A stretch of DNA of 64,000 nt from Amycolatopsis sp. FDAARGOS 1241 (GTDB taxonomy: Bacteria > Actinomycetota > Actinomycetes > Mycobacteriales > Pseudonocardiaceae). Where the stretch lies: positions 3,968,001 to 4,032,000 of the forward strand of contig NZ_CP069526.1 in assembly GCF_016889705.1 (NCBI RefSeq), given 5' to 3'. A program made the position numbers and the translations under genes. Shown here piece after piece: positions 8,268 to 17,483 of this stretch (position 1 is its first letter; every line of letters starts with the position of its first letter). Below the pieces are notes generated by a model. The model was given only the letters and a program-made list of their open reading frames with translations, was not told the origin of the DNA and made no database searches.

Positions 8268-10517
8268 TCAGGTCAGCAGTGTCGAATGCCGCGCGGCCAC
8301 CGTGACCGGGCCGGCCAGGCCCGGCTGGAGGCGGCGGGCCGCGTCGAGGTGGTCGGCGGTCCAGATCATCTTCACGGCGGCCGCGGTGCCCTGGTGGTCA
8401 TCGCCGGCGAGGTCGCGGTGGACCGCGGTCAGGAGGCGTGCGTCGGCGGCCGGGTCGCGGGAGACGACGGCCGGGAGAGCGGCCGCACCGGTCAGGGTGC
8501 GCGCGGCGGCCTCGTACCAGCGGGCCAGGTCGTCGCTCGCCGCGAGGACCTCGGTGCGCGCGGCCGTGCGGTCGCCCGATGGGCCACCTGTGTCGCGGCG
8601 CCACAGGTCCAGCACCGCCTCCGCGGTCAGCCGCAGCACCGCGACGGCCGTGATCAGCGCCGCGACGTCGGCCAGCGGCACGTGCTTGGGACCGCGTTCG
8701 GTGAGGAAACCGCGGAACGCGTCGTCGAGGCGGCGCGCGGCCGCGGCGGCCCGGCGGTTCTCACCGGCGGGCTCAGCGGTGTCGGGCACGGCCTCGTCGC
8801 AGCGGCTCACGCCGTACTCGACGGCCACGCGCAGGTAGCGCGCGGCTTCGGCGAGCCCGTCGGCGACGGCGCGGCGCAGCTCCGCGGCCGCCCCGCGCGG
8901 CCAGAACACGATGCCCACCACCAGGCTCACGGCGCACCCGATGGCCACGTCCTCCACGCGCACCAGCCCGAGGCGCAGGCCCGCGGGCTGGATGAGCGAG
9001 AACAGGAGCAGCAGCGCCACCGTGAACCCGGCCTGCCCGGCGGCGAACGAGATCACCGCGGGCGCGAGCCCGGTGAACACCACCGCGATCGGCAGCAGCA
9101 CCCAGAACACGGCCGTGTCGTGGCCCAGCAGCAGGATCAGCGCGCTGCCGACCAGGATCCCGGCGACGGTCCCGAGCAGCGCGCGCACCGTGTTCTGGCC
9201 GGTGCTCAGCGCGTTGGACCGCAGGACAGCCATGGTGCCGAACGCGACCCAGAACGAATGCTCCACGCCGGTCAGCCCGGCGATGAGCACGGCCAGCCCG
9301 AGCGCGATGCAGCCGCGCAGGCTGTTGTGCATCGTGACCGAGTTCCACACGACGTGCGCGCCGGTGCGCTCCTGCAGGGACGACAGCGCCGAGCCCGCGC
9401 CGTCGGGCCGCCGTCCGATGAGGTGCTCCCACCAGCTGCGCCGCCGCGCCGCGACGGTCAGTTCGATGTTCTGCGCGATCGCCGTGATGGCGAAGCTCAT
9501 CTCCTGCGCGCGGAAGCTCGGCTCGAGCGAAGTCACGAACTCCGCGGTGTCCGGGTCGGGCAGCGCGGACGTGACCGCGCGCTCCATCGCCGCCCGGGCT
9601 TCGCGAACGCGCGCCAGTTCGCCCGCCAGATCATCGGGGGCCGAGGGCGCGGACTGCAGCAGGCCGGCCCCGTGGTCGAGCAGCAGTGCGGCCGCGAGCT
9701 TGACCTCGGCGACTGCGTCGCCCGCCACGCCGTGACCCTCGGCGACGGGCATCCGCGCGAGGATCGAGTCGAGCCAGATGACCTCGTCGATGAGCCGCAC
9801 GAGCGTGCGCGTCGAGGTCGTCAGGCCCGTCGGCCGGTAGGGCGTGCCGAAGAACGAGCGGCGCAGCGCCGTGACCGCTGCGGTCGACTCGGCGACGACG
9901 TCGTCCACCTCGGCGACCAGGTTCGGCAGGAACCCGCAGCGCACGCACTCGACCTCGGTCCGCAGCCGCTGCGCCAGCAGTGCGCACGCGCGGGCCGTCG
10001 CGATCCGCAACGGGTTGCGCACCGGGGAGGGCCACAGCACCGCGATCGCGGCCATCGACACAACGCCGGCCAGGGCCCAGCCGAGCAGCCGGTCGGGCAG
10101 CGTCGACACCGGTCCCGGCAGCGTCGCGGGCAGGATGAACGACACGAGCAGCGAGTTCGTCGCACTCGCCAGCACGGAGCTCACCACGGCCGAGAACAGC
10201 ACGACGAACGCGACCACGACCGTCGTCGCCGCGGCGAGCCAGACGATCCGCGACACGAGCGTGCCCAGCGTGATGAGCGCGGCCCCGGCCAGCACCAGCG
10301 CGCCCTGGGCGAACACGCGGTCGCGGATCGGGCCGCCGAAGTCGACGAACAGCAGCAGCGCCACCGAGCCGACGGACGCGAACAGCGCCGTCACCGGGTT
10401 GCCGATGACCAGGTTGCCGATCGCGAACAGGCAGGGGAGCACGATCGCCGCGCGGCCGGTGCGGCGCAGCGCCGAAAGGTTGTTGTCCCGCTCCCGCAGC
10501 CACTCGAGAACCGCCAT
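8268..10517 (-). CDS. FUSC-family membrane exporter (aromatic-acid/fusaric acid type)
   Basis: 749 residues from ATG 10517. The architecture is two repeats, each a block of transmembrane helices followed by a cytoplasmic helical region. The first block covers about residues 20-170 and includes SVGSVALLLFVDFGGP. The second, at about 385-540, includes the diagnostic HSFWVAFGTMAVLRSNALSTGQNTVRALLGTVAGILVGS. This is the YccS/FUSC-like pattern of proteins thought to export hydroxylated aromatic acids. It is monocistronic and convergent with the DUF302 gene; its upstream region is shared with the esterase gene and contains the poly-G tract. Confidence 0.85.
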   Translation of the reverse strand: MAVLEWLRERDNNLSALRRTGRAAIVLPCLFAIGNLVIGNPVTALFASVGSVALLLFVDFGGPIRDRVFAQGALVLAGAALITLGTLVSRIVWLAAATTVVVAFVVLFSAVVSSVLASATNSLLVSFILPATLPGPVSTLPDRLLGWALAGVVSMAAIAVLWPSPVRNPLRIATARACALLAQRLRTEVECVRCGFLPNLVAEVDDVVAESTAAVTALRRSFFGTPYRPTGLTTSTRTLVRLIDEVIWLDSILARMPVAEGHGVAGDAVAEVKLAAALLLDHGAGLLQSAPSAPDDLAGELARVREARAAMERAVTSALPDPDTAEFVTSLEPSFRAQEMSFAITAIAQNIELTVAARRRSWWEHLIGRRPDGAGSALSSLQERTGAHVVWNSVTMHNSLRGCIALGLAVLIAGLTGVEHSFWVAFGTMAVLRSNALSTGQNTVRALLGTVAGILVGSALILLLGHDTAVFWVLLPIAVVFTGLAPAVISFAAGQAGFTVALLLLFSLIQPAGLRLGLVRVEDVAIGCAVSLVVGIVFWPRGAAAELRRAVADGLAEAARYLRVAVEYGVSRCDEAVPDTAEPAGENRRAAAAARRLDDAFRGFLTERGPKHVPLADVAALITAVAVLRLTAEAVLDLWRRDTGGPSGDRTAARTEVLAASDDLARWYEAAARTLTGAAALPAVVSRDPAADARLLTAVHRDLAGDDHQGTAAAVKMIWTADHLDAARRLQPGLAGPVTVAARHSTLLT

Positions 10518-10593
10518 CGCGCCGTGCCTTTCCGTTGTGGGGCACAGCGCCCGCACGGGCGAGCATGGTCGGCGGAAACCGCGCGTGTCAAGA

Positions 10594-10631
<38 letters not shown>

Positions 10632-10647
10632 GCGCCCGGCCCGGGAA

Positions 10648-10658
10648 TCCACAGTGGA
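10648..10658. repeat. Copy of the 11-bp palindrome TCCACAGTGGA
   Basis: Exact copy of TCCACAGTGGA, which recurs at least five times in this window. This copy is intergenic, between the poly-G tract and the esterase start. Confidence 0.5.
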
Positions 10659-10713
10659 ACGCGCGCGCCGTGGATCTCCGCCGACGAATGCGCGAACCTG
10701 GTTGACTGTCCTC

Positions 10714-11736
10714 ATGCTGCCCTGGGACGCCCCGCTCGCCGGCCGCCTCGACCGCCATCCGTTCACCTCCGAGCTGTTGCGCGGCAATCCGCTCGGCGAC
10801 CCCCACGAACGGCCGTTGTGGGTCTACGTCCCGCCCGGCTACGACGATTCCGCTGAGCGGTACCCGGTGATCTACGTGATCCAGGGCTACACCGGCCAGG
10901 TGACGATGTGGGCGAACCGCACCGCGTTCCGCCCGTCCTTCCTCGAAACCGCGGACGCCGTGTTCGCCGCCGGTGCGCCCGCCTGCGTCGTCGTCTACGT
11001 GGACGCGTGGACGGCCTACGGCGGTTCGCAGTTCGTCGACTCCCCGGGTACCGGGCGCTACCACTCCTACCTGTGCGACGAGATCGTGCCGTGGGTCGAC
11101 GCGCACTACCGCACCATTCCCGAGCGCGAGTCGCGCGCGATCAGCGGCAAGTCCTCGGGCGGGTTCGGCGCGATGATCACGCCGATGCTGCGGCCCGACC
11201 TGTTCGGCGCCTTGGCCACCCACGCGGGCGATGCGCTGTACGAGCTGTGCTACCTGCCCGAGTTCGGCAAGGCCGCCCGCGCGCTGCGCACCTACGACCA
11301 CGACGTTTTCCGCTGGTGGGACGACTTCCGCTCGCGCCCGGCGTTCACCAAACCCGGCGACGAGTCACTGCTGGTCGCCTTCGGCGTGGCGGCCTGCTTC
11401 TCCGCGCGTGCGGACGGCACGCCGGAGCTGCCGTTCGACCCGGTCAGCGGGGTGGTCGAGCCGCAGGTGTGGGAGCGCTGGCTCGCGTGGGACCCGGTCC
11501 GCATGGCGCCCGGCCACGCCGCCACCCTGCGCGACCTGCGCGCGGTGTGGATCGACGCGGGCACCCGCGACGAGTGGTTCCTCGACCTCGGCGCCACGGC
11601 CTTCCGCGACGAGGTGCTCCAGTCCGGCCTGCCCCCGGACCGCCTCCACTTCGAACTGTTCGACGCCGGCCACGCCGCCGTCGACTACCGGTACCCGCTC
11701 GCGCTGAAGTGGCTCGCGGAACGGCTCGCCCGCTGA
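10714..11736 (+). CDS. Alpha/beta-hydrolase, putative esterase (esterase D family)
   Basis: 340 residues from ATG 10714. The family start is visible: ERPLWVYVPPGYDDSAERYPVIYVIQGYTG. The nucleophile elbow is GKSSGG (Ser in G-x-S-x-G), the acid is probably in DAGTRDEWF, and the catalytic His in DAGHAAVDYR. No signal peptide or membrane segment is evident, so the enzyme is probably cytoplasmic. It stands alone, divergent from the FUSC exporter with the G32 tract between. Ester substrate unknown. Confidence 0.85.
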   Translation: MLPWDAPLAGRLDRHPFTSELLRGNPLGDPHERPLWVYVPPGYDDSAERYPVIYVIQGYTGQVTMWANRTAFRPSFLETADAVFAAGAPACVVVYVDAWTAYGGSQFVDSPGTGRYHSYLCDEIVPWVDAHYRTIPERESRAISGKSSGGFGAMITPMLRPDLFGALATHAGDALYELCYLPEFGKAARALRTYDHDVFRWWDDFRSRPAFTKPGDESLLVAFGVAACFSARADGTPELPFDPVSGVVEPQVWERWLAWDPVRMAPGHAATLRDLRAVWIDAGTRDEWFLDLGATAFRDEVLQSGLPPDRLHFELFDAGHAAVDYRYPLALKWLAERLAR

Positions 11737-11895
11737 CGCTCCCTGCTGCCGGCGTCCACTCTGGACGAATACCGGCCTCAGTGGGCCGGTACGACGGAGA
11801 TCGGCCGGCCACACGGTGAGGTCTCTGGCGATCCGGTCCCGGTCGATGCCGGTGATGCGGCCGGCACGGTGAGCCGGCAATCGGTTGGCAGTGGG

Positions 11896-12429
11896 TCAGA
11901 ACGTTTCGAGGGCCTGCCGGAGGTCGGCACCGTTGCGCACGACGATCGCGTCGCGCTGGGAGTCGTCAGGCAGATGCCGGCGCTGAGCCTCGGCTGTCAG
12001 CATCGCCGGCCCGCCGGGGGCCAGGATGACGGCGCCGGCCCGGACGGTGAACTCGGCGAGCAGGTCGAGCGGTTGCCCCGCGGAGAAGCGGCTGATCATG
12101 AAGCTGAGGAAGGTCCCCGGCGGCACGTCGGCGTAGATGTCGGCCTCGCCGCCGTCTGGGGTGTGCACCTGCCAGAAGTGATGCTCGGAGCCCGCCCGGT
12201 CGACGTGCGGGCGAAACACGTCGAAGGCTGACGAGGGCATCGGGGCCGCGTTGCCGGCGTCGAAGCCCTGCGCGAACAGGTCGTAGCTCACGGCACGCAG
12301 GCTGGCGGCCGCGCTCCAGTCGCTCTTGGCCAGAAGTTCGTGGACAGCGACGTGACCACCCGAGGTGGGGCTCTCGCGGAACACGGTGTTGAGGGGTAAG
12401 GCGTGGTTGCCGTGGAGCGTCTGGGGCAC
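11896..12429 (-). CDS. Hypothetical protein
   Basis: 177 residues from GTG 12429 (AGGGG upstream); an in-frame TTG lies at 12447. I do not recognise the family. The middle is an acidic/hydrophobic segment (GGEADIYADVPPGTFLSFMISRF), followed by a predicted beta-rich stretch (LLAEFTVRAGAVILAPGGPAMLTAEAQ). No transmembrane segment or signal peptide is apparent. It follows the XRE/MmyB regulator on the same strand, with that gene ending 38 bp upstream of this start. Coding character (third-position G/C) is good, so it is probably real. Confidence 0.6.
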   Translation of the reverse strand: MPQTLHGNHALPLNTVFRESPTSGGHVAVHELLAKSDWSAAASLRAVSYDLFAQGFDAGNAAPMPSSAFDVFRPHVDRAGSEHHFWQVHTPDGGEADIYADVPPGTFLSFMISRFSAGQPLDLLAEFTVRAGAVILAPGGPAMLTAEAQRRHLPDDSQRDAIVVRNGADLRQALETF

Positions 12430-12467
12430 TTGGCCCCTGTACTGCAAAGGAAATGCGACTCAGAACG

Positions 12468-13391
12468 CTAATGCGCAGCGTCGGAATGTTCGGCGTGGAC
12501 AGGGTCTTCCGGGGCGTCCGTGCCCCAGCTGGCCAGCAGGCGCAGCGCTTCCTCCGACGGCGTGGCCGGTTCCGCGTGGTAGATGGACAACGCCTGCTCC
12601 TGGTCACCGGGTAGCACGAACGTCTCGTAGCGGACGCTCAGCTCGCCCACGAGCGGGTGGCGCAGCCGCAGGGTGTCGTGGGTTTTGCGTTTGACGTTGT
12701 GCGCGGCCCACAGCGTGCGGAACTCTTCGCTCTTCACCGACAGTTCGCCGACCAGTTCGGTGAGCAGGGGGTCGTTCGGGTGCCGCCCGGCGTCGAGCCG
12801 CAGCTGTCCGACGACGTCGGCGGCTTTGGCCGGCCAGTCGGCGAACAGGGTCTTCGCTCCCGCGTCGAGGAACACCACGCGCGCCCAGTTGCGGTCCTGC
12901 GGAGCGCGTTGGGCCCAGTCACCGAACAGTGCCGACGCGGTGCGGTTCCACGCGAGCACGTCGGTGCGCCGGCCCCACACGTAGGCGGGCACGGTCTCGA
13001 TCGCCGACAGCATCTCCTGCAGCACCGGACGGACCTGCTGCCGCCGGGGTGCGGCGGGCCGCCGGTGCGCCGGCTTCGGCTTGGCCAGGTGCAGCAGGTG
13101 CGCGTGCTCGGTTTCCGACAGCTTCAGCGCCGAGGAGATCGCGGTGAGCACCTCGAGCGAGACGTTGCGGCCGTTGCCCTGCTCCAGCCGCGTGTAGTAG
13201 GCCACGGACACCCCGGCGACCTGCGCCAGCTCTTCGCGCCGCAGGCCGGGCACGCGGCGCCGGCGGCCGTACTCGGGCAGCCCGACGTCGGACGGCTTGA
13301 GCCGCGCGCGGCGGCTGCGCAGGAATTCGCTGAGCTCGGCACGCGGGTCGAGGCGTCCTTCGTCCGGTCCGGGTCGGGAGTCGGTGGCCAT
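12468..13391 (-). CDS. XRE-family regulator with MmyB-like ligand-binding domain
   Basis: 307 residues. The N-terminal helix-turn-helix (about 20-85) contains VPGLRREELAQVAGVSVAYYTRLEQG. The C-terminal MmyB-like domain (about 120-280) contains PAYVWGRRTDVLAWNRTASALFGDW and the late LRLRHPLVGELSVRYETFVLPGD. This architecture is widespread in actinobacteria, typically next to transporters or oxidoreductases and controlling them. It is divergent from an MFS exporter across 238 bp, which includes CCCTGCCAGGG (13440-13450) as a possible operator. It probably represses that exporter. Confidence 0.88.
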   Translation of the reverse strand: MATDSRPGPDEGRLDPRAELSEFLRSRRARLKPSDVGLPEYGRRRRVPGLRREELAQVAGVSVAYYTRLEQGNGRNVSLEVLTAISSALKLSETEHAHLLHLAKPKPAHRRPAAPRRQQVRPVLQEMLSAIETVPAYVWGRRTDVLAWNRTASALFGDWAQRAPQDRNWARVVFLDAGAKTLFADWPAKAADVVGQLRLDAGRHPNDPLLTELVGELSVKSEEFRTLWAAHNVKRKTHDTLRLRHPLVGELSVRYETFVLPGDQEQALSIYHAEPATPSEEALRLLASWGTDAPEDPVHAEHSDAAH

Positions 13392-13629
13392 GCCCTCAGT
13401 ATCACGTCGGAGCCCGCCCGGCGCGGCTCGCAAGCCTGTCCCTGCCAGGGGTAGGCACGCGGGACGTACGAGAAGCCGGCATCTGGGTAACCCCGCGCGC
13501 GCGACGCACTCTGTGAACGTCCCCGGAGGAACCCCCCGGGACACCCGACCGCGGAGCGACGGGGCTCCGCGGCCCGTCCACCCGTTCGCCCGGGGCCAGC
13601 ACGCCTCGTCAGTAGCTCCTGGAAAAGTG

Positions 13630-14829
13630 ATGACCGAAACGACAGCCTCAGCTTCGCCCGCCGCGGTGCGCGGACGGGACCGCCTTCCGGGCAGGGCCCT
13701 CTTCGGGCTCTTCGTCGCCGGGTTCATCGGCATCCTCACCGAATGCCTCCCGGCGGGTTTGCTCCCCGAGATCTCCCGGACCCTGAATACCAGCGTCGCC
13801 GCCACCGGCCAGATCGTCACGATCTACGCGGCGGCGACCGCGGTCGCGGCGATCCCGCTGTCGCGGCTCACCGCGAAGTGGTCGCGCAAGTCCGTGCTGC
13901 AGGTGGCGCTGGGCATCGTCACCGTCACCAACGCGCTGACTGCGCTGTCCACCGCCTACACCCTCACGATGATCATCCGGTTCGTCGCCGGCCTCGGCAC
14001 CGCGCTGGTCTGGACCCAGCTGGCCGGTTACGCCGCGCGGCTGTCGCCGGCGAACGTGCAGGGCCGCGCCATCGCCATCGCGCTGGCGGGAACGCCGATC
14101 TCGCTGGCCATCGGTGTCCCCGTGGGCACCTGGCTGCGGACCTTCGACGGCTGGGAGACCGCGTTCTGGGTCTCGGCCGCGCTGGCGCTGGTGAACATGC
14201 TCTGGTTCGTCGTGTTCCTGCCCGACCTGCCGGGGCAGGCCGACCACGAGCGCTTCACCCTGCGTCAGGTCGTGGCGATGCCGGGGCTGCGCACGATCCT
14301 GTTCGCGCTCACCACGTACATGGTCGCGCACAACATCCTCTACACCTACGTGACCGATTTCCTGAGGTCGGCAGGCATGGCAGCGCAGGCCGGCTGGGTG
14401 CTGTTCGCCTTCGGGGTCGCGTCGGTCCTGAGCGTGGTCGTCGTCGGCGCGCACATCGACCGGCACCTGCGCAAGCTGATCGTCGCCAGCACGCTGCTGT
14501 TCGCGGTGAGCGTGCTCGTCCTGGCCGTGCTGGTAGGGGTGCCGGTGCTGGTCTACGTCGCCGCCGCGGCGTGGGGCCTGGCGGTCGGCAGTTCGCCGAG
14601 CCTGTTCATCGGCGGCGCGATCAACGCCGGCGGCGAGGCGGCCGACGTCGCCCAGTCGATCGTGATCTCGTTCTTCTCGGCGTCGATCGCCCTCGGCGGT
14701 CTGGTGGGTGGCCTGCTCATCGACGGCCTGGGGACGGGTTCGCTGACCTGGTCCTCGCTGGTGCTCCTGATCGCCGCGGCGATCGCGGTGCTCGGCGGCC
14801 GCAAGCACGCCTTCCCGAAGGGCGCCTGA
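13630..14829 (+). CDS. MFS transporter, DHA1/AraJ-like efflux type
   Basis: 399 residues from ATG 13630, directly after GTG. There are twelve predicted membrane helices. Motifs are FVAGFIGILTECLPAGLLPEIS (helix 1 of the AraJ/YdhP group), PLSRLTAKWSRKSVL (motif A loop) and RFVAGLGTALVWTQLAGYAARL (motif C-like region). It is probably a proton-driven drug or sugar exporter. It is divergent from the XRE/MmyB regulator, the likely controller. The 3' end is convergent with the PrpF-family gene 21 bp away. Confidence 0.88.
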   Translation: MTETTASASPAAVRGRDRLPGRALFGLFVAGFIGILTECLPAGLLPEISRTLNTSVAATGQIVTIYAAATAVAAIPLSRLTAKWSRKSVLQVALGIVTVTNALTALSTAYTLTMIIRFVAGLGTALVWTQLAGYAARLSPANVQGRAIAIALAGTPISLAIGVPVGTWLRTFDGWETAFWVSAALALVNMLWFVVFLPDLPGQADHERFTLRQVVAMPGLRTILFALTTYMVAHNILYTYVTDFLRSAGMAAQAGWVLFAFGVASVLSVVVVGAHIDRHLRKLIVASTLLFAVSVLVLAVLVGVPVLVYVAAAAWGLAVGSSPSLFIGGAINAGGEAADVAQSIVISFFSASIALGGLVGGLLIDGLGTGSLTWSSLVLLIAAAIAVLGGRKHAFPKGA

Positions 14830-14850
14830 GCGGCGCCCCCCGGGCCGGCG

Positions 14851-15909
14851 TCAGCGCGGGAAAACCGTGCCGTCGAAGAGTTTCCGGGCCGTGCGCACGA
14901 CCCCGCTGCGGAGCACCCGCGGCGGGGTTTCGCTCGTGTCCACCTCGACCTCGACCTGCAGGTGCCCGGTCGGGTGCTCGACGTCGATCCTCGCCGAGGG
15001 GGGCAGCTTCGCTAGCTCGTGGCCGACCGCCCCGTCGATCAGCAGCGCCGTGGCGACGCTGACCGCGCCGAGGACACCGATCGACGTGTGCGGTTCGAGC
15101 GGGATGAACGTGCGAGTGCAGATCGTGCCGCCGTCCACGGGCGGGGCGACGAGCGTGGTCTTGGGCACGGAGCTCTCGCGCACGTCGCCGAGGCCCATCA
15201 GCTCGCCGGCGTGCAGCCGCAGCGATTGGATCCGCTCGCGCAGGGCGGCATCGGCTTTCAGCTGCTCGACCGGTTCATACCCGGTGAGCCCGAAGTCCGC
15301 CGCCCGCGCGACGACGACCGGCATACCGTTGTCCACACAGGTCACCGGCACACCGTCCACAGTGTCCACCAGGCGGCCGGTCGGCAGCAGCCCGTGGCCC
15401 GTCGACCCCGCCGTGTCGGCGAAGTCGAGCACGACCGGGGCGGCGGTGCCGGGGACTCCCGAGATGGCGGTGTCCCCGCCGTACTCGACGACCCCACCGG
15501 GGGTGGGGAAACGCGCCACGGCCGTGCTGCCGGAGTTGACCATCCGGATCCGCACGATCGTCTCGCCGTCGGAAGCCGGCACGAGCCCGCGTTCGACCGC
15601 GAACGCCCCGACGCCCGCGAGCAGGTTGCCGCAGTTCTGCTTGTCGGTCACGGTCGCCTCGGCGACGCCCAGCTGCAGGAACAGATAATCGACATCGGCG
15701 CCAGGGGACTGGCTCGGCGACACCACCGCCACCTTGCTGGTGAGCGGGTGCGCGCCGCCGATCCCGTCGATCTGGCGGGGGTCCGGGCTGCCCATGATGC
15801 GCAACAGCAGGTCGTCGCGCGCTCGCGCCTCGGACGGCAGGTCCTCGGCGAGGAAGTACGCGCCCTTGGACGTGCCGCCGCGCATCAGCAGGCAGCGGAC
15901 CCCGGTCAT
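14851..15909 (-). CDS. galD: 4-oxalomesaconate tautomerase (PrpF family)
   Basis: 352 residues. It has the PrpF-family landmarks MRGGTSKG (residues 9-16) and KQNCGN with C93, followed by a diaminopimelate-epimerase-like double domain. Members in aromatic catabolism (GalD, PmdU, LigU) isomerise 4-oxalomesaconate between keto and enol/allylic forms so that the hydratase can act. It is last in a leftward operon after the regulator and the aldolase, and it faces genes for the adjacent pathway steps across the regulator promoter. This context makes the 4-oxalomesaconate assignment much better than 2-methylaconitate isomerase. Confidence 0.9.
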   Translation of the reverse strand: MTGVRCLLMRGGTSKGAYFLAEDLPSEARARDDLLLRIMGSPDPRQIDGIGGAHPLTSKVAVVSPSQSPGADVDYLFLQLGVAEATVTDKQNCGNLLAGVGAFAVERGLVPASDGETIVRIRMVNSGSTAVARFPTPGGVVEYGGDTAISGVPGTAAPVVLDFADTAGSTGHGLLPTGRLVDTVDGVPVTCVDNGMPVVVARAADFGLTGYEPVEQLKADAALRERIQSLRLHAGELMGLGDVRESSVPKTTLVAPPVDGGTICTRTFIPLEPHTSIGVLGAVSVATALLIDGAVGHELAKLPPSARIDVEHPTGHLQVEVEVDTSETPPRVLRSGVVRTARKLFDGTVFPR

Positions 15910-15943
15910 GCCGCCACCACTGACGGGAGTACGCCGGCCGTGC

Positions 15944-16648
15944 TCACGCCTGTTCCTTCGCGTACTCCTCGGCGGTCACATAGCGCACGCCCAGCTCGGC
16001 GAGCTTCTCGCGCAGGTGGTAGCGGTCCAGCCCCAGCTCGCCACCGGCCAGCGCGGCGCGGGTCGCCTCCTCCTTGGCCAGGCGCGCCTTCGACGCGGTG
16101 ATGCCGCGCTCGACGTCGCCCTGGCGCACGCACAGTACCCCGTCGTCGTCGGCCAGGATCACGTCGCCGGGGCGGATGGTCTCGCCGCCGACGGTCACCG
16201 GCACGTTCACCGCGCCCGCGGTGGCCTTCACGGTGCCCTGCGCGCTGATCGCACGCGACCACACCGGGAAGCCCATCTCCTTCAGCTCCGCCACGTCGCG
16301 CACACCGGCGTCGATCACGAGCCCGCGCACGCCGCGCGACACCAGCGACGTGGCCAGCAGCTCGCCGAACATCCCGTCGGTGGACGGCGAAGCCGTGGTG
16401 ACGACCAGGATGTCGCCGGGCCGGCACTGCTCGACCGCGGCGTGGATCATCAGGTTGTCGCCGGGCCAGCACAGCGCAGTCACGGCCGAGCCGCCGATGC
16501 GCGAGCCGCGGTGCAGCGGCCGGTGTTCGGTGCCCAGGTAGCCCGTGCGCCCGAGTGCTTCGTGCACCGTGGCGACTCCGAAGCCGGCCAGCTCGTCGAT
16601 CTTCGCGCCGGGCGCCCGCGGGACGTCGGTCACCACCACTGTGTTCAT
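15944..16648 (-). CDS. ligK: 4-carboxy-4-hydroxy-2-oxoadipate aldolase/oxaloacetate decarboxylase
   Basis: 234 residues, RraA-like fold. The opening GVATVHEALGRTGYL and the active-site region GELLATSLVSRGVRGLVIDAGVRD (the Arg-Asp pair that binds pyruvate and metal) are diagnostic of the HMG/CHA aldolase group. It cleaves 4-carboxy-4-hydroxy-2-oxoadipate to pyruvate and oxaloacetate, the last step of the protocatechuate 4,5-cleavage and gallate routes, with a divalent cation. It sits between the tautomerase and the GntR regulator, and the hydratase and lactonase are encoded in the opposite direction, so the assignment is strong. Confidence 0.93.
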   Translation of the reverse strand: MNTVVVTDVPRAPGAKIDELAGFGVATVHEALGRTGYLGTEHRPLHRGSRIGGSAVTALCWPGDNLMIHAAVEQCRPGDILVVTTASPSTDGMFGELLATSLVSRGVRGLVIDAGVRDVAELKEMGFPVWSRAISAQGTVKATAGAVNVPVTVGGETIRPGDVILADDDGVLCVRQGDVERGITASKARLAKEEATRAALAGGELGLDRYHLREKLAELGVRYVTAEEYAKEQA

Positions 16649-16666
16649 TCGGCTCGCTCCATCGCT

Positions 16667-17320
16667 TCAGTTTTCGGTGTCGCGCAGCGCGGTGATCACG
16701 CTGCGCAGGTGCGCCCGGGCCGCCTGTTCGGCGGCGTCCGGGTCGCGGCGGGCGATCGCGTCGATGATCGCCAGGTGCTCGGGCAGCGACACGTGCGGCC
16801 GGCCCGCGCGCATGGCGAGCCGGAACTGGTGGCGGACGATCTGGGCGTGGAGCCGCTCGAGCAGCTCCGCCGCCACCGGCTGGCCGGCGATCTCCCGCAC
16901 CGCGCGGTGCAGCTCGCGGTTGAGCTCCGAGTACTTCATCGATTCGCCGTCGTCGACGGCCGCCTGCAGGCGCACCGCCAGCTCACGCAGCGAGCCGATC
17001 TGGTCGTCGGTCACCTTCTCCGCGGCCTTGGCCGCACACAGGCCTTCGAGCACCATGCGGCACTCGGTGATGGCCACGGCCTCCTCGATCGACACCACCC
17101 GCACCCGGGCCCCGCGGTGCGGAATGCGCTCCACCAGGCCGTCGGCGGTCAGGTCGATCAGGGCGGCCCGCATGCTCGCGCGCGTGACGCCGAACGTGTC
17201 GGCCAGCTCGGCCTCCACCAGCCGCTGCCCCGGGACGACGTCTCCCGCCATCAGGGCGGCCCGCAGCGCATCGAGCGCGGCCTGCTTCCCGGCCTCCCCT
17301 TCCTTCGGCGTGGTGGGCAT
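16667..17320 (-). CDS. GntR-family regulator (FCD/FadR subfamily) of the oxalomesaconate cluster
   Basis: 217 residues. The winged helix is at about residues 10-75 (GQRLVEAELADTFGVTRASMRAALIDLTADGLVERIPHRGARV), followed by the helical FCD domain (about 85-205) with its metal/ligand His residues (ELNRELHRAV, PEHLAIIDAI). ATG 17320 follows AGGAG. It heads the leftward operon with the aldolase and tautomerase and lies divergent from the transporter operon, so it almost certainly controls both sides. Its own promoter overlaps a palindrome of FadR type. The effector is probably a pathway acid. Confidence 0.9.
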   Translation of the reverse strand: MPTTPKEGEAGKQAALDALRAALMAGDVVPGQRLVEAELADTFGVTRASMRAALIDLTADGLVERIPHRGARVRVVSIEEAVAITECRMVLEGLCAAKAAEKVTDDQIGSLRELAVRLQAAVDDGESMKYSELNRELHRAVREIAGQPVAAELLERLHAQIVRHQFRLAMRAGRPHVSLPEHLAIIDAIARRDPDAAEQAARAHLRSVITALRDTEN

Positions 17321-17344
17321 CCCGGCTCCTCTCTTCGATGGATG

Positions 17345-17373
17345 ACGCTAAGCATCCCATACGAGATTGTCAA
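17345..17373 (-). promoter_or_regulatory. Promoter of the GntR-aldolase-tautomerase operon
   Basis: On the minus strand TTGACA (17373-17368) and TAGCGT (17350-17345) are separated by exactly 17 bp, a near-consensus sigma-A promoter. It sits 25 bp upstream of the regulator start. The -35 box lies within the palindromic operator, which predicts autorepression. Confidence 0.7.
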
Positions 17374-17383
17374 CAATTTCGTA
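17360..17383. promoter_or_regulatory. GntR/FadR-type operator palindrome
   Basis: Two 11-bp arms (TACGAGATTGT and ACAATTTCGTA) flank a 2-bp centre, with a single mismatch. The core TTGT-CA-ACAA fits the FadR-subfamily pattern. It lies between the divergent operons and covers the -35 box of the regulator promoter. Confidence 0.7.
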
Positions 17384-17391
17384 GACGACTC

Positions 17392-17421
17392 TTGTGACGA
17401 TCGGGGCCTCCGGGTTACGTT
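17392..17421 (+). promoter_or_regulatory. Candidate promoter of the transporter-ligJ-ligI operon
   Basis: TTGTGA (17392-17397) and TACGTT (17416-17421) are spaced 18 bp apart, 62 bp upstream of the preferred transporter start and just downstream of the GntR operator. Both boxes match only moderately. Confidence 0.4.
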
Positions 17422-17483
17422 CCCCGTGCCGACCCCCGCCGGCCGCGAAGATGCGCCCGGTACGACAGGAGATGATCACGACG

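Noticed and set aside
11737..11895. Possible small gene or transposase remnant after the esterase
   Set aside because: A short minus-strand frame looks protein-like (ITGIDRDRIARDLTVWPADL) but is too short and I could not link it to a family.
14851..15909. 2-methylaconitate isomerase PrpF of the methylcitrate cycle
   Set aside because: No prpB/C/D genes; the neighbours are all oxalomesaconate-pathway genes.
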